NCBI GenBank assembly: GCA_001724265.1
Contig: MEDY01000017.1
Location: 79,039-143,038 of the forward strand
Reading direction: 5' to 3'
Source: Rhizaria sp. SCN 62-66
Lineage: Eukaryota > Rhizaria, unplaced
DNA: 64,000 bases
Position numbers and translations under genes: made by a program. Every line of letters starts with the position of its first letter. The stretch's first letter is position 1. Below are positions 43,430 to 55,106 of this stretch, in pieces. Below the pieces are notes generated by a model. That model saw only the letters and a list, made by a program, of their open reading frames with translations. It made no database searches and was not told the origin of the DNA.

Positions 43430-46400
43430 TCAGACGAGAGGGCGCTGGCGAGAGCCGGGCCGCGAGTCGAGTGGCGTGTTACCGCCGCTGGCACCGGCGC
43501 TCTTGGGAGGCGAGCCGGCGTTGGAGCCGCCCGCTGAGCCCACTACAGAGCCAGCCATCGACCACTGTGCGGACCCACCAGCTGAGGCCGCACCGCGGTT
43601 GAGCTTACCACGGTTTACGGCGCGCATGTTGCGCATGAAGCCGCGTTTGCTTCCGCCGGGAGTCGTCGTGCCATCGCCGCCACTCCCCGCGCTGCCGGGG
43701 CCGCCTGCGGGATGTCCCAAGTGCGCATAAGGCCCCGGACTTGTACCGCGCTCAAGCGCCAGCGCAGCGGCGCCCGCGACGGGTACGCCGACAGCCGCAA
43801 AAAGCGCCGCCATCGCCGGCCCCGCGCCTGCGCCCGCGACGGCTTGCTCAGCCATGGCCGACACGCCCGCGCGCAACTGTGCCAGCGCAGCCTCTGCCGC
43901 GTCCGCGCGCGAGCGCTCCGCCTCAGCCTTCCCGCGCAGCCCCGCGCACGCGACTTCAAGCGCGTCCGCGCGCGCGCCGAGTGCGGCCTCGCGCGCGCGC
44001 GCTTCGGCGACGACTGACTCGGCCGTTGTGAGCTCGCGCTGTAACGCGCTTGTATGCTCGCCAGCGCGCGCTGCGGCCGCGGAGTGGCGCTCATGCAGTC
44101 GCTGTTCCGCGCCGCGCTGCGCGTCGAGCGTTGCGACAAGCCGCAGCCGTAGCTCCGAGGCCTCACGAGCAAGCTCGCCGCAGCCTTCGTGCACTGCAAC
44201 AGCTTCCGCTAAGTCCAACGTCGCAGTGTCCAGCCGTGCGAGCGCATCAGCGCGCTCGGCCTCGGCCTTCTCCAGCGCGCGCTGCTGCAGCCGCCGCGCC
44301 GCCGCCGCCGCCGCGAGATCGCGCTCGAGCCCCGCAGCCGTGGCCGTGGCTTGTGCCGCCGCCGAGCGCACCGCGGCAGCCTCTGCTTCGATGCTCTCCA
44401 ACCGCGCCGCTGCGGCCTCCGCAACGACGCGCGCGGCGACGGCGGCGTCGCGCTCTTCCTCCGCCGCGCGCTGCCGGGCCTGCGCCTCCGCAACCGCCGC
44501 GCGCAGCTCCTCAGCGGCCGCCTCGGACGCCGCGGCCGCCGCGCGCGCGCGATCCGCTGTCTGCTCGTGTTTCCGGGCCTCCGCCTCGAGGGCGAGCACT
44601 TGCGCGCCGCCGGTGGACTGGGAGAGCTTCGCCAGACGTGCCTTGGCGGCGCGCGTGGTGCGCTGCTCTTCGGCAAGCGTCTCAGCCAGTGCAGAGCCTT
44701 CAGCACGTAAAGCAGACTGCGCTTGTGCGAAGATAGCGAGGTCGCGACGAAGAGTCTCTGCCTCAGCCTCGGTCTGTTTCGCGCGGGTCATCGCCCGCGC
44801 AAGCTCAGCGCTATACAGAGCAAGAAAAAAAAAGGGAAACAAATACATATTAGGACATTAGTAAAATACATTGTCAATACTCAATTTTGTGATCACCAAT
44901 ACCGAAAATTAAGCGGAAGTTGCAGAATTGAATTGAGTAATAGATAAACGTACCTGAGATGCGAGCGTGCGTCTTCAGTGCGCGCAACACGGTCCTTAAG
45001 CGCTGCAGTCTCGCGCATCAGTTCCGCGCGCTCACGGCCCCACGCCGCTGCAGCAAACGCGTGCGCTTGTGCGCTGCCGCCCCCAGCAGCTGCTGCCGCC
45101 GCAGCAGCAGCGGCAGAGGGGGATGTCAGTCCGCTCATCGTCGCACGGCTCGACCGTGCAGAGGCACCGGCCCCGCTAAACCCCGCGGCGCCGTACGCGG
45201 CGGCCTCGGCGAGCGCGGCCTCGAGCGACAGCGCGGAGGGACTGAGGCTGGCCAGCGGCGCTGCGCGTTCGCGGAGGTCGACGGAGCCCTGCCGCCGGTA
45301 CGCCGCGGCGGCGGCCACGGCGCGGGGGCTGATCGCGCGCGTCAGACCGCTGTTGGAGCCTGCGCCCGAGCCGGAGCCGGAGGAGGCACTGGTGGCGCTG
45401 CCGGCCGCGGCAGCGGCGGCGGCGGCGGCGGCTAGAGTGAGGCGCTCGCTTGCTGTGGGCATGAGGTTGTGACCGTTGCCGTGGCCATGGCCGTGGCCGT
45501 GGGCAGTAGAGTGAGTGTGCGAAGGGGCCGACACGGTTGAAGCGCGCGCGAGAGAGCGGTTCTGACCAAAATATCCCTGCTGCTGTGTCTGTTGCTGCTG
45601 TTGCTGCTGCGGGTGCGCATGAAAGGCATGTGTGCTGACACCCGCTCTGCCAGCATTACTACCATTGCGCACGGCGGTGTTGTCGTCCTCCTCTCCTTCG
45701 CCACCGCCGCCGCCGCCACCACCACCGCCGGCACCGATCATACGTGTCGCCGGCGCCGCAGTGTGCGAAATTGTCGCCTGCCCTTTCACCACCGCGTTTC
45801 CGCCGTGCGTCTGCGTGTACGCGTACAGCGGGGGTTGGGTTTGGGCGCCGAGCGCGGCCGTAACTGGCGGGGATGCGGTCAGCGGGGAGCGGGCTTGAGT
45901 CTGGGCGAGTAGCAGCGCTTGGGGCTGGGTTTGCGAGAGCGCTTGTGCTTGCAGCTCGTCTTGCCCCTGCATTTGCCCTTGAGACGGAGACTGATACTGC
46001 GACTGCGCTTGAGTCTGGGGCTGCTCTTGTGGCTGCCCCTGCGAGTGCAGGTGCAAGTGGCCCTGTCCCGGGGATGTCGCAACAGCTCCTGCAGCAGCAG
46101 CAGCGGCAGGATCGCGAGTCGGCTCACCAGTGGCCGTGGCAGTCGCAGGGTTATCGGCCGCGGTTGTCCCAGTGGCTGCGTCAGAGTCTGATAGCGACGA
46201 CACTGCCAGCGCTGCCAATCCCTGAGGAGACACAAGCATCGGCCCAGGCACCGCAGAGGCCATGACGCTCACATTCACGTTCACATTCGCCTTCGTACTT
46301 GTGCTGGGGACAGTGGCGCTGCTAGTATTAGCGGTCGCGTTTGAGGCGTCAGTGACGGGCCTTGACGGCGCAGTCGTGCGAGGAGCAGCGGGGATTGTTG

Positions 46401-47463
46401 CGACGGAGACCGAGACAGCAGCAGTGTTGTCCGTTAGAGCCGCACTTGTCGCAGAGGACGTTGCGTTTGCCTCAGCAGCGGAAGGCTCGCCCTGCTGCTG
46501 CTGTTGTTGTTGCTGCACCCGCGGTTGGGTTTGTTGCTGTTGTTGCATCTGTTGTTGTTGCTGTTGTTCACGGTGTTCGCGCAACTGAGACGCCCGGAGC
46601 ACCCTCTCGGCTGCCGTGCGCGCCAGCAGCTCCGGCGGCAGCGGCGCCGCACCCCCGCGCTCGGTCACTGTGCCGTAGGGCCCCACGCGCATCACACCGG
46701 CCAGGTTCGCCACTGCGCCTGGTAGCGGGCACACGCCGGCAGAAACAGGGGGTGCATTAGCGTCCGCGGCAGCGGCATCATCACTGGCGACGGTCGACAC
46801 GGCAGGAGAAGGCGAGGGCGCACCGGAGGCGCGTGTGGGCGGCCGGCGCATCGGCTGCGTGACGGCGAAGGAGTCGCCAGAGCTCGTGTAGTGCTGTTGC
46901 GTAAGCTGTAACTGTTGCTGCATCTGTTGCTGTTGTTGTTGCTGTTGAGGAAGGTGTGTCGGTGGCGGAGGCTGGCGCGCTGAGAGTTGCAGTGCAGACA
47001 GCGCGACAGGAACCATCACAACTGTGCCGGACGCTGTGCGCGTAAATGCGCTACCGTCGTTCGCAGACGCAACTGCGGAGGCAGAGGCAGCAGCAGAGGA
47101 TGAGGATGAGGTCGTCGTGGGAGGGCGTTGGATGGGAGGGAAGACGAGAGGCCCTCCAGCGCCGCCGCTGCTACTGCTTCCGGTCTGAGTCCGGCGCAAG
47201 GCATTGTCACCCGATGCGCCCTCAGTAGCACCACCGATGGCGCCACTACTGCTGCTGCTACTGCTGTCGCTTGAGACGGGGCGCCAGTGCGCCGATGAAG
47301 TCGGCAACGCAGGGCCGGACACGGGGACGGGCGTGGCGGCGTCTAGTGAGTCGTGGACAAGCACGGGGGCGCCCATAGATGACAAAAACTGAGAGCGTTC
47401 GTGCGGAGGAAGTGCGGCTTCCATGGCGTGCCGTGCGCGCTCCCGGAAGGAGGACTCGGCCAT
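43430..47463 (-). CDS. Polyglutamine and coiled-coil protein of unknown function
   Basis: Exons 47463-44954 and 44810-43430; 1,296 residues, TGA stop. It starts MAESSFRERARHAMEAALPP. The first two thirds are disordered with several polyQ tracts, Gln/Pro repeats (QPQEQPQTQAQSQYQ) and Ser/Gly runs. The junction RTEDARSHL|SAELARAMTRAKQ leads into about 330 residues of uninterrupted heptad-like coiled coil rich in Ala, Glu and Arg (EAEAETLRRDLAIFAQAQ, LEKAEAERADALARLD). The tail is Gly/Ser/Pro-rich. Such architecture is common in cytoskeletal and scaffold proteins, but no family is recognised. Confidence 0.75.
44811..44953 (-). other. Intron of the coiled-coil protein gene (143 nt)
   Basis: Begins GTACGTTTATC and ends CTCTGTATAG. 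AT-rich, with TACTAAT inside as a possible branch point. Splits a Ser codon. Confidence 0.85.
45577..45610. repeat. CAG/CAA (polyQ) run
   Basis: Trinucleotide run on the minus strand encoding QQQQQQTQQQ in the coiled-coil protein gene. Confidence 0.85.
46490..46569. repeat. CAG/CAA (polyQ) runs
   Basis: Two runs on the minus strand encode about 7 to 12 Gln each, interrupted by PRV and M/T residues. CAA/CAG mixing suggests age rather than recent expansion. Confidence 0.85.
46911..46948. repeat. CAG/CAA (polyQ) run
   Basis: Minus-strand run encoding PQQQQQQQQMQQQLQL in the coiled-coil protein gene. Confidence 0.85.
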
Positions 47464-48133
47464 CGCTGAGAGGCGGGAATAAGAGGAGAAACGACCGGGG
47501 TCAGAAATGAGGATAGTGAAGACTATGAGTTATTTAAGAAGGATAGAAAGTATAAATGAATATTATCACAATTGAAAAGGCCAAGAACGCAGTCAAATAA
47601 ATCCCTGACGTTGATTCTATCGAGATATGATCGTTGAAAGATCAAGTCCCAGTCCTCTCGGTCGGCTGCGGGCTCACGGTCGGTTGAGACAGACGTTTCT
47701 TCTGCGTTTTCTGTTACCGCTTCTAGTGAGCTAGTCCCCACGTCAAAGTGTCTGCTTATGGCATATTGTATTTGGTTAATTGCATTGTACTATGAATAAT
47801 AACGCTAATTTGGTTAGAGATTTGATTCCTGTGTAATGTCGTTCACAAGCCTTGCCTGCCGAGACGAACATTGCCTCACTGACTTCTCTCTCTTTCGTAT
47901 GTCTCCTGTGTAGCCAAACCAACTTTTACGTTTCATAGGTTAACCACCGAACGTAGCCGCTAATTACAAAACGCAAAAGGGTATTCACCCGCGTACTGCC
48001 TCACAACCACACATCGTACCGTCCTCTCTGAGACATCTCTAACCAGACCAAGGGCTCTCTTCGACCCAGCTCACCTTCCATACTTCAAGAGCCGGCTCAG
48101 ACACATCTTTTCTCCCACCGACACACTCGTCCG
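47464..48133. promoter_or_regulatory. Divergent intergenic region between the coiled-coil gene and RSPH3
   Basis: 670 bp between two divergent ATGs. AT-rich in its middle (47740-47830) and pyrimidine-rich just before RSPH3 (47990-48125). A 72-codon minus-strand frame at 47523-47741 lacks coding bias and is not taken as a gene. Confidence 0.45.
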
Positions 48134-49819
48134 ATGTCCAGCTACGGCTACACGGCGAACCCGCAGCCCGTGCACGGCCCAAGGGCCGGCGCAGGCAGCG
48201 CGACAATGACTTCCGCCGCCAACGCGGACCGCGCTCGTTACCGCGCCAACCCAGCGCTCGAGGCGACTATGCCCAGCATGAACATTGCGCACGACCCGCG
48301 CGTTGTGCGCGGCGTTACCGCGGGTCGCCCCATGTTGCGCGCCGCACCGCCCGCCGCGCCCGCGCCGCCGCTGCGCGTTCAGAAGGAGACCCGCGAGGCC
48401 GAACGCGCCCGCCTGGTGAAGCTCGGCCTGATTCGTCCCCAACTCAAGTCAACGGCCGAGATCCACGCCCACATCGTCGTCGCCAAGAAGCGCACTCCGC
48501 TTGACCTCTCCCAATTTCTCACCGAGCCTGCGCGCACCGTGGCGACGTCGGTCGAGACGACTCAGACGGACCGTTTCGTCACCCCGCCCCCGTCGCCGCC
48601 GCCGTTCCGCGCGCGCAAGGTTGGCCGCGACGCCGGCTGCCAAGTCGAGGACTCGGCCGTGTTTGACTTCGACCGCGACGTCGCCGCGCTTACGCAGCTC
48701 ATCGTCGGCCACACGCTGGAGCAGACGCTGGCCGAAGTGCGCCGCGAGGAGTCGTCCAAGAACGTCTCGGCCCGCACCGCCGCGCTCGACTCCCGCGAGC
48801 AGGGCCGCGCGCGCGAGGCCGAGGACCGCGCCGCCGCGGAGCAGGAGCGTCAAGACCGCCTCGACCGGCTCCGCGGCGAGGCCGGCCGCCGTGCCGCCGC
48901 CGAAGCGCGCGTCGCGGACCTCTTGCGCGCGCATGCCTTCTCGCGCCGCGCGCTGCGCGGTCTGCAGCCTGGTGTCGTGGCCGAGCTGCACGAGCAGGGC
49001 GTCGTCGCTGACGCACACGCGCGCGCAGTCGAGACGCAGTTCTTGCCCTGGCTGCTGGACAAGGTGCGCGACAACGTGCGCGCGCGCGGGGACGCCGCTG
49101 CGCTCACGGACGCGTTGTTAGCCGCGGCTTTGACTGGCGAGGCGGCGCGCGTGCGCGAGGTCGCGGCCGGGCGCGCTGCGGAGGCAGCAGAGAAGGCCGC
49201 CGCGGAGGAGCGCGCCGAGACGGAGCAGCGTCAGCGCGCGCGCGTGCGTCTGCTGATCCAGACCGACCTGGCCGCGGAGCCCGTGGCGCTGGTGCTCACC
49301 GGACTCGACTCGGTCGCGGATGTTGAGGCGCGTGTGCGCGACTGGGTGCGCGCGTTCGCGCAGGAGCACCCCGACGCCATGGACCCCTCGGTCGCGGCCG
49401 CGCTGCTGCGGCCCGACGCCAGCGGCAGCGGCGGCGTGTGCGGGTCGCGCGAGGAGGCCGAGGAGGCCGCAGCGGCGGCGGCGGCGCGCGAACAGCATGA
49501 CCAGGATGAGGAGCCGGAGCAGGAAGAGTACGTCGACGAGGAGGACGGGCAGGTGAAGCTGCGGCCCGTGGCACGGCGCCGCGTGCAGCCGCAGGTCGCG
49601 GCGTGGGTGCGCTGCGACTGGGGCGGCCGCGCGTTGGCCCCGGAGACACCGCTGCATGCGGTGGCGCCGGCGGTGTTGCGCAGTCTTGCTGTGTCGGTCG
49701 AGCACGATGTCAAGTTCTTTGATAATGAGACAGAGGGGGCGGATGAGGGCGATGCGGGCGCGGAGCATGACGCGCAGCAGGGTGATGATGCCGGCGATGA
49801 CGGGATGCACCAGCAGTGA
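48134..49819 (+). CDS. RSPH3: Radial spoke head protein 3 (axonemal A-kinase anchor)
   Basis: 561 residues, single exon, TGA stop. The RSP3 signature order is present: MNIAHDPRVVRGVTAG (family NIMxDRRVVRGNTYA), TSVETTQTDRFVTPPPSPP (ETQTDxFLDRPPTPxF), GRDAGCQVEDSAVFDFDRDV (G.D..TQIEEGELFDFD.EV), then LIVGHTLEQTLAEVRREE, the conserved VGKTLEQxLxEVxEEE helix. RSP3 dimerises, anchors the radial spoke stalk on axonemal doublet microtubules and binds PKA. The region after residue 200 is a long Arg/Ala/Glu helix and the C-terminus is acidic, common for RSP3. This gene is direct evidence for a motile 9+2-type axoneme in this organism. Confidence 0.93.
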   Translation: MSSYGYTANPQPVHGPRAGAGSATMTSAANADRARYRANPALEATMPSMNIAHDPRVVRGVTAGRPMLRAAPPAAPAPPLRVQKETREAERARLVKLGLIRPQLKSTAEIHAHIVVAKKRTPLDLSQFLTEPARTVATSVETTQTDRFVTPPPSPPPFRARKVGRDAGCQVEDSAVFDFDRDVAALTQLIVGHTLEQTLAEVRREESSKNVSARTAALDSREQGRAREAEDRAAAEQERQDRLDRLRGEAGRRAAAEARVADLLRAHAFSRRALRGLQPGVVAELHEQGVVADAHARAVETQFLPWLLDKVRDNVRARGDAAALTDALLAAALTGEAARVREVAAGRAAEAAEKAAAEERAETEQRQRARVRLLIQTDLAAEPVALVLTGLDSVADVEARVRDWVRAFAQEHPDAMDPSVAAALLRPDASGSGGVCGSREEAEEAAAAAAAREQHDQDEEPEQEEYVDEEDGQVKLRPVARRRVQPQVAAWVRCDWGGRALAPETPLHAVAPAVLRSLAVSVEHDVKFFDNETEGADEGDAGAEHDAQQGDDAGDDGMHQQ

Positions 49820-50120
49820 GCGAACGAGCGATAAGGAGTTCAAGTGGGAGCTATCAAGCAAGCTTAGCTGCGTTGATGCAGTCTGACTGAAGGAAGGCCT
49901 CGGCCGCGATCCGACGAAGTTTTTGTGTTACCTATTCCTGTTTCTGTTTCAAACGAATTACTAAATACACATATGTTTACGTTATCAACGTCAGTCCACT
50001 TGAATTCCAATGGCATACAGTCAACAACTTCTGACTTCTCACCGCCGGCTTGGGCCAACCCCCGAAAGATGACGATTTAAAATCTTTTGAATAAAGCTGT
50101 ACAGACTCCGTTAAAGTACG
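49820..50120. other. Short intergenic region with a possible poly(A) signal
   Basis: 301 bp between RSPH3 and INTS9, same strand. AATAAA at 50090-50095 is the only poly(A)-signal-like word noticed. It lies 25 bp before the INTS9 ATG, so it may be chance. Confidence 0.35.
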
Positions 50121-53100
50121 ATGCCAGTCGAGGTAACACATTTAAGCTCCGACGGGGGCATTTTACTAAAATGGGGCGATTTAAAAGTCTTGTTTGACTG
50201 TCCTATCCGCATTCCCGCGTCGCTCTCTTTGGGCGAGGATCCATGGGTCGAGACTCTGCTACCGCCCACGTTTGATCTCAGCTCCATCGATGCCATTGTC
50301 GCTTCAAGTGTCCCGGCCATGCTAGGCCTGCCTGCAGCTTTGGACCCGCGCCGCGGCTTTAACGGAGCCGTCTTTGCTCCCGCAGCGTGTGTGGAGCTGG
50401 CTGCTGCTGCGATGTATCGAATCGCCGCACTCCCGCTTGCGCCGATCGCACACGCACTCGAAGCAACACACAAGCCTGGCCCAGCACCGCACACGGGCTC
50501 TGCAGGCGACGCATGGCACGCAGAGCGCCCTTACACCGCCGCCGCGGTTGCGCGCGCACTGGCTCGCATCACCAGCGTTTCCCCCACCTCGCCCGCCATC
50601 GTGCGCGCCCGCGGTCACGCCCACGCCGCAGCGGCCGCGCTTGACCTGGCGTGGACGGCGGGCCCACACGCGCTCGCGCTCACGCCGCAGTCGTCCGGGC
50701 TGGGCGCCGGCGCAGTGTTCTGGCTTGTTGGCGACGCGGCGGCCACCGCGGGCGCAGGCGCTGGCACGTTCAGCCACAGCGATTTCTCTCGTACGTTTTT
50801 TTCTATCCTAGCAGATATTCATCATGTATTTGAAGTAAATACATGTTTTGGGAGCCTATATTAACTAAAATACTATATTTTAACATCATTATTTGTTTTT
50901 TTTGTTGTTGTGTTAAATATAGACACGTCTCGCCGCCCCCGCGCTGTCGTGGTGACTCAGTGCCACTCGCCACTGCCGCCCCCACCGCCGCCGCCGGCAA
51001 CCTCCGCCTCTGCGGCCGCTCACGAGCCCGCGCCCGCCGCGCTGTCCGCACCCTTTGCGCTTGACGCCCTGCTCACACACCTCGCCAGCGGACATGCAAA
51101 GTCGAATGCGAGTGAAAGCGTCACATCAGTCCCGCCGTTGCTGGTGGTCGCCGGCAGCGCGCTCGCGTCGTCGCTCGCGAGCCTCACCCCCCCGCGCGTG
51201 CCGCTGCCGCTGTTGCACCGTGCCCCGCTGTTGTCGCTGCCCACGCCGACCCGCCCGCGACAGCCGCTGCTGCGGTCCGCACTGGCTCTAGCGCTTTATC
51301 ATCTCACGGCTGGCGACGCGGGCTACCTCCAGCTGCACGCGCGCGCTCTCCGCAGTGCTAGCAGCGACGCAGCGATGAAGCTAGCCCCGCCACGTGCGTC
51401 CACGCTGCTATCGCGCGCTGCCGCGCTGTTGCGCTCCGGCGCCGGTCTGCCGCCCACTGTGCCGATGCTGACATCCGCGCTTGCTCAAAGTAGTAGCTTA
51501 ACTGACTCGAGCAGCTCTGCGTCTGCGATCTATGACCGTATTCTCACTCTCTCTGCCGTAGACCCGGCCCCAACTGCCGCGACCGCATCTGCATTGAGTG
51601 GAACAGAGCCCCGTGTGCGTAAACAACGTGCTGCTGGCCCTGTGCTGGCGTCGCTGCCGGCCGCAGCGACTGCGAGCGCCGACTGGGTGCTCGAACTGCT
51701 TGAGCGGCTGTCGCTCGTGCTCACCGTCGCTGCGCCCGCAGTGCCCGCCATCGCACACCCGCCCCCACCGCATTCTGGCAGCATTGAAAACAAGAGCACC
51801 GAGCAGTGTAGTAGCTCTGATATTGGCGTTGACGTGGGTTCTGTCCCGCTCCAAGTGCTTTTCCTTGGCCCTTCATGGCGGCCTCTGCTAAGCCACGCAC
51901 TTTCACGTCCAGACACCGCCGGCCCCGCGCGCGCCCCTCTGACCTACGCCCCCGCGCCCGGCGCTGCCCCGGCCGTGGCGGTGTCCGCGCTCGCCGCTGA
52001 CAGCGCCGAGCCCGCCGCCGTGGCCGACGCCGCCGCTGGCTGCGGTACGGGCACTGGCGCAGACACCCTGCTGGCGCCGTTGCCGGGCGATGTCGCGCCG
52101 TCTGCACCGCTGGGCGCGCTGCCGCTGCCGGCGAACGTGTCGGCCACCGGTACCGGCGCCGGGGCGAGCACGAGCACCGCGAGTTCCGGCCCCGGCGGGC
52201 GTGGGACCGCGGGCGGACACATGCAGCTGCTGGCCGCGCTTGCGGCCGCAGCGGGCGCGGCGACAACCGGGCCTATTGCATCGGCGTTGCGTGAGAGCAA
52301 CTCAGCTCAACAGCAACAGCAGCAGCAGCAGATGCAGGCGCTGCCGGCGGGACTGCCCCGGACTGGCGCTATGATCTCATTTGCAGACTCACCGCACGAC
52401 CCCGCGGCGCGGCTTGTTCTCGACGCTTGTGCACGCCCGGTGCCGCAGTCACTGTCAGCGGAGGATGAGGTTGTCGCTGCGGGCAGTCTCGCGCTGCCAG
52501 TGCTGGTGCTGAGCGATGAGCCGCTGTGGGGGCCCGGCGCGGGCGCGGTGTTGCGCGCGTGGCGTGGCCGTGACGATGCGCTTGTGCTTGACCTCGGCCC
52601 TGCGCTTGACGCCACTACGACAGCTGCCGCCGCAACCGCGATGGACGTGAATACTGCAATCACAGACGCACTGCCGCCGGCGCTGGCGATGGCGCTGCAG
52701 GGATGCGATGGCTGTGGCCGCCGCGGCTGCCACAACGCGTGTCTCGGACTGAGTAGTCGCAGTGAACACAAAGACACACACGAGACTGACATGTTGCCTG
52801 CGTTTACGTATGTCGCCGCGCCTTTGTCGACCATTTCAGCGCCGCTGCTGTCTGACCGTGCAGTGCGTAACTGGGCGCCTGCGTGGGGCTGGGAACACAC
52901 CGGTGGCTTTGTACCCGCCGATCTCCGCGGTTTGACCGCCATGCTGCGCGCTCGCGCCGGTCTGCGCGCGCCGCCGTTAGTGATCTCACTGCCCGCGCCC
53001 GCGCTGCCGCGCTTTCTGCTGACGCCCGCGCTTGCCCGCGCGCTGCCGCTGCCGCCGGCGACGGCTGCAGTCACCACACACGCCCCCGGCGCTCCAGGCG

Positions 53101-55106
53101 CTCCGGGCGACGGCGCGGCTGCGTGGGTGCTGTGGACACTGCTCGCGCGCGCGTTTATGCCTGCGCTAGCGCAACTCTCCGCGCCGACACCTGCCTCTGG
53201 TGCCGCCGCGCCTGCGCCACCGCTCGCGCCGCTGGGGTGCCTGCTGCTGCCTGCTGGCCCCGGCCCTGCTGCCGGCGCGGCGCCTGCTGTTGCCACAGCG
53301 GACGCTGCCCTGTGGGCCGCTGCCGGCGCACGCTCGAGCACACCGCTCGCGCCGATGCTTGCGCGCGTGCTCGCGCTGAGTCCCGACGTGCGCGCCGCTC
53401 TGTCCTCCGCCGGTGCGTCCGCGTCCACGTCCGCGCCTGCGCCTGCGCCCGCGCCGGCGACGCTTGTGCGGCTGCTGTTGCGCTGGCTTGCGGCAGCGTT
53501 CTCTGGCCCCGCGGCGTCTGCCGACGCCGCGCCACTTGCACTGGCTGCACTGAGCACGCCCTTGCTTGCGACCACGCCCAGTGACGACGGCGCTGTTGCC
53601 ACCGGTGGCGCGGGCGGTGCACTAGCCTTTTCAGCTGCAGTCGCGGTCACTTCTGCGGCAGCAGCGAACATCACGAGCCGCAATGAGCCCATCACTCAGG
53701 AATTCGATGCTGTTGCGTTGCTTGACGCAGTTCCCGCGGTGCCTGCCACTGCGGCGGCGGCGACGACAACCACTGCGACCTCCGTCGCCGCTGCCGCTGC
53801 TGGCGCGAACGTGGGCGGTGGCTGGCGCCGCATCGCACTGTACGGCGCCACCAACAGCGTTACAGCTGCTGCTGTTGCTGCGGACGCTGCCGCGGTGCCG
53901 AGCGTGTGGGCGCGTGCGATGTACGCCTCACTGCAGCTGCGCGGTGGCGGCATTACGCTGGCGGGCGCTGATACTGACAACGACACCGAGACCGCGACTG
54001 CTGCTGCGGCTGCTACTGAGACGGGCGTTACAGTCACCGGCACCGTGCGGCTTGCACCCCCTGAGCTCGCGGCCGTTTCTGAGCTCGGCGGCTCTGCTGC
54101 TGCGTCTGCTGCCGCCGCGGCTGCCACCAGTGCCCGAGTCAAGCGCGCGCGCACTGTCACTGCCGCTGCCCACGGTCACAGCCTCGCGATGCACGATATG
54201 GAGCATGAGCATGACCATGAGCTGACTCTCGGCCATGACCGACTCACTGCATCCGTCGCGCACACAACTGCCGACGCGAGTGCACGGCGACAAGTCCTGG
54301 GAGCTGGTGGGCTGGGTTCGATCCGCGGTCTGCTCTGCGGCTCCGACTCCGACGATGACTCGGAGAACGACGAAACTCGCGAAAATCGTTACGGTGAGGC
54401 GGAGGATGGGTGGGGCACACTGCGCCAAGCAGCGCCACCGTTCCACTTTGTGGGCTCACTCGCCGCCGGCCCGCAGTCCGCTGCAGCCACTGTTGCCGGC
54501 ACCAGCGGCAATCATCAGCAGCAGCAACAACAGCAACAGCAACGGCGTGTTGGCGGCGGCTTGCTGTGGTCGCTCCTCTGGTCGCGTGCGCACGCTGGCG
54601 CTTTGCTCGCAGCGCTGACCACCGCCGCCACAGAGGCTGATGTCGAGGGTGGGGCTTCAGTCAGTCTCGATGAGACTGCACTGTCCGCTGCCCGTGCCGC
54701 GCTTGAGACTGGTGACACTGCGTCACCTCCGTCTGCGCCGCTCACGGCCATCCTCGCTTACACTGCCGCGAACTGTGCAGCACTGGCGACTGTCGCGGTC
54801 AAGCTCTCTCCGGGCCCTCCAGTCGCGACTACTGTTGGCTCAGCGACAACAGCGCCGCTGCTGACACTGCGCGCACACGTCTCGCTGTCAGTGTCGCCTA
54901 ACAGCGGTTCTAACCGCGACGTTGACGTTGCAGAGCGCGCGGGCCGTGTGCTGCGCGCTGTCGTGTGGCGCGCTCTGGCGACCGCGGGTGAGGCGCTGGA
55001 GCCGGCACCGCGGCGCAGTCTGCTGCTCCGTGCAAGTGTCGGGCCTGCGGCGGTCGAGGCGCTGGGGCTAGACGGCGCTGAGCACAAGGACTGCATTGAT
55101 GTTTAA
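50121..55106 (+). CDS. INTS9: Integrator complex subunit 9 (inactive metallo-beta-lactamase/beta-CASP protein)
   Basis: Exons 50121-50790 and 50923-55106; 1,617 residues, TAA stop. The N-terminus has LKVLFDCPIRIP, then FDLSSIDAIVASSVPAMLGL, then GFNGAVFAPAACVELAAAAM, then PYTAAAVARALARI, then TPQSSGLGAGAVFWLVGDA. These align in order with INTS9 (LFDCPLD, IDVVLISxxxGMLGLP, GFxxxIYxTE, ALSSGxxxGxxNWxI). As in INTS9, the catalytic HxHxDH is missing. INTS9 pairs with the nuclease INTS11 in the Integrator snRNA 3'-processing complex. Human INTS9 has about 658 residues; the excess is Ala/Pro/Thr-rich insert plus two polyQ tracts. CPSF2 is a less likely alternative. Confidence 0.85.
50791..50922 (+). 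other. Intron of the INTS9 gene (132 nt)
   Basis: Begins GTACGTTTTTTT and ends GTTAAATATAG, very AT-rich inside a GC-rich gene. Splits a His codon between SHSDFS and TSRRPRAVVV. Confidence 0.9.
52307..52331. repeat. CAA/CAG polyQ run in INTS9
   Basis: Encodes eight Gln (AQQQQQQQQMQ) in a low-complexity insert. Confidence 0.85.
54516..54543. repeat. CAG/CAA polyQ run in INTS9
   Basis: Encodes nine Gln after GNH in a low-complexity insert. Confidence 0.85.

Noticed and set aside
43854-44861. Long plus-strand frame opposite the coiled-coil exon
   Set aside because: Composition of alternating Ala/Ser/Arg is the expected shadow of GCG/CGC-rich coding on the minus strand; no domain seen.
47523-47741. 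72-codon minus-strand frame upstream of the coiled-coil gene
   Set aside because: If TAG is sense, it runs on out of frame with the coiled-coil ATG into non-coding sequence. No domain or codon bias.
52307-53695. 462-codon minus-strand frame opposite INTS9
   Set aside because: Ends in a poly-Cys run opposite the polyQ tract, a typical shadow artefact.
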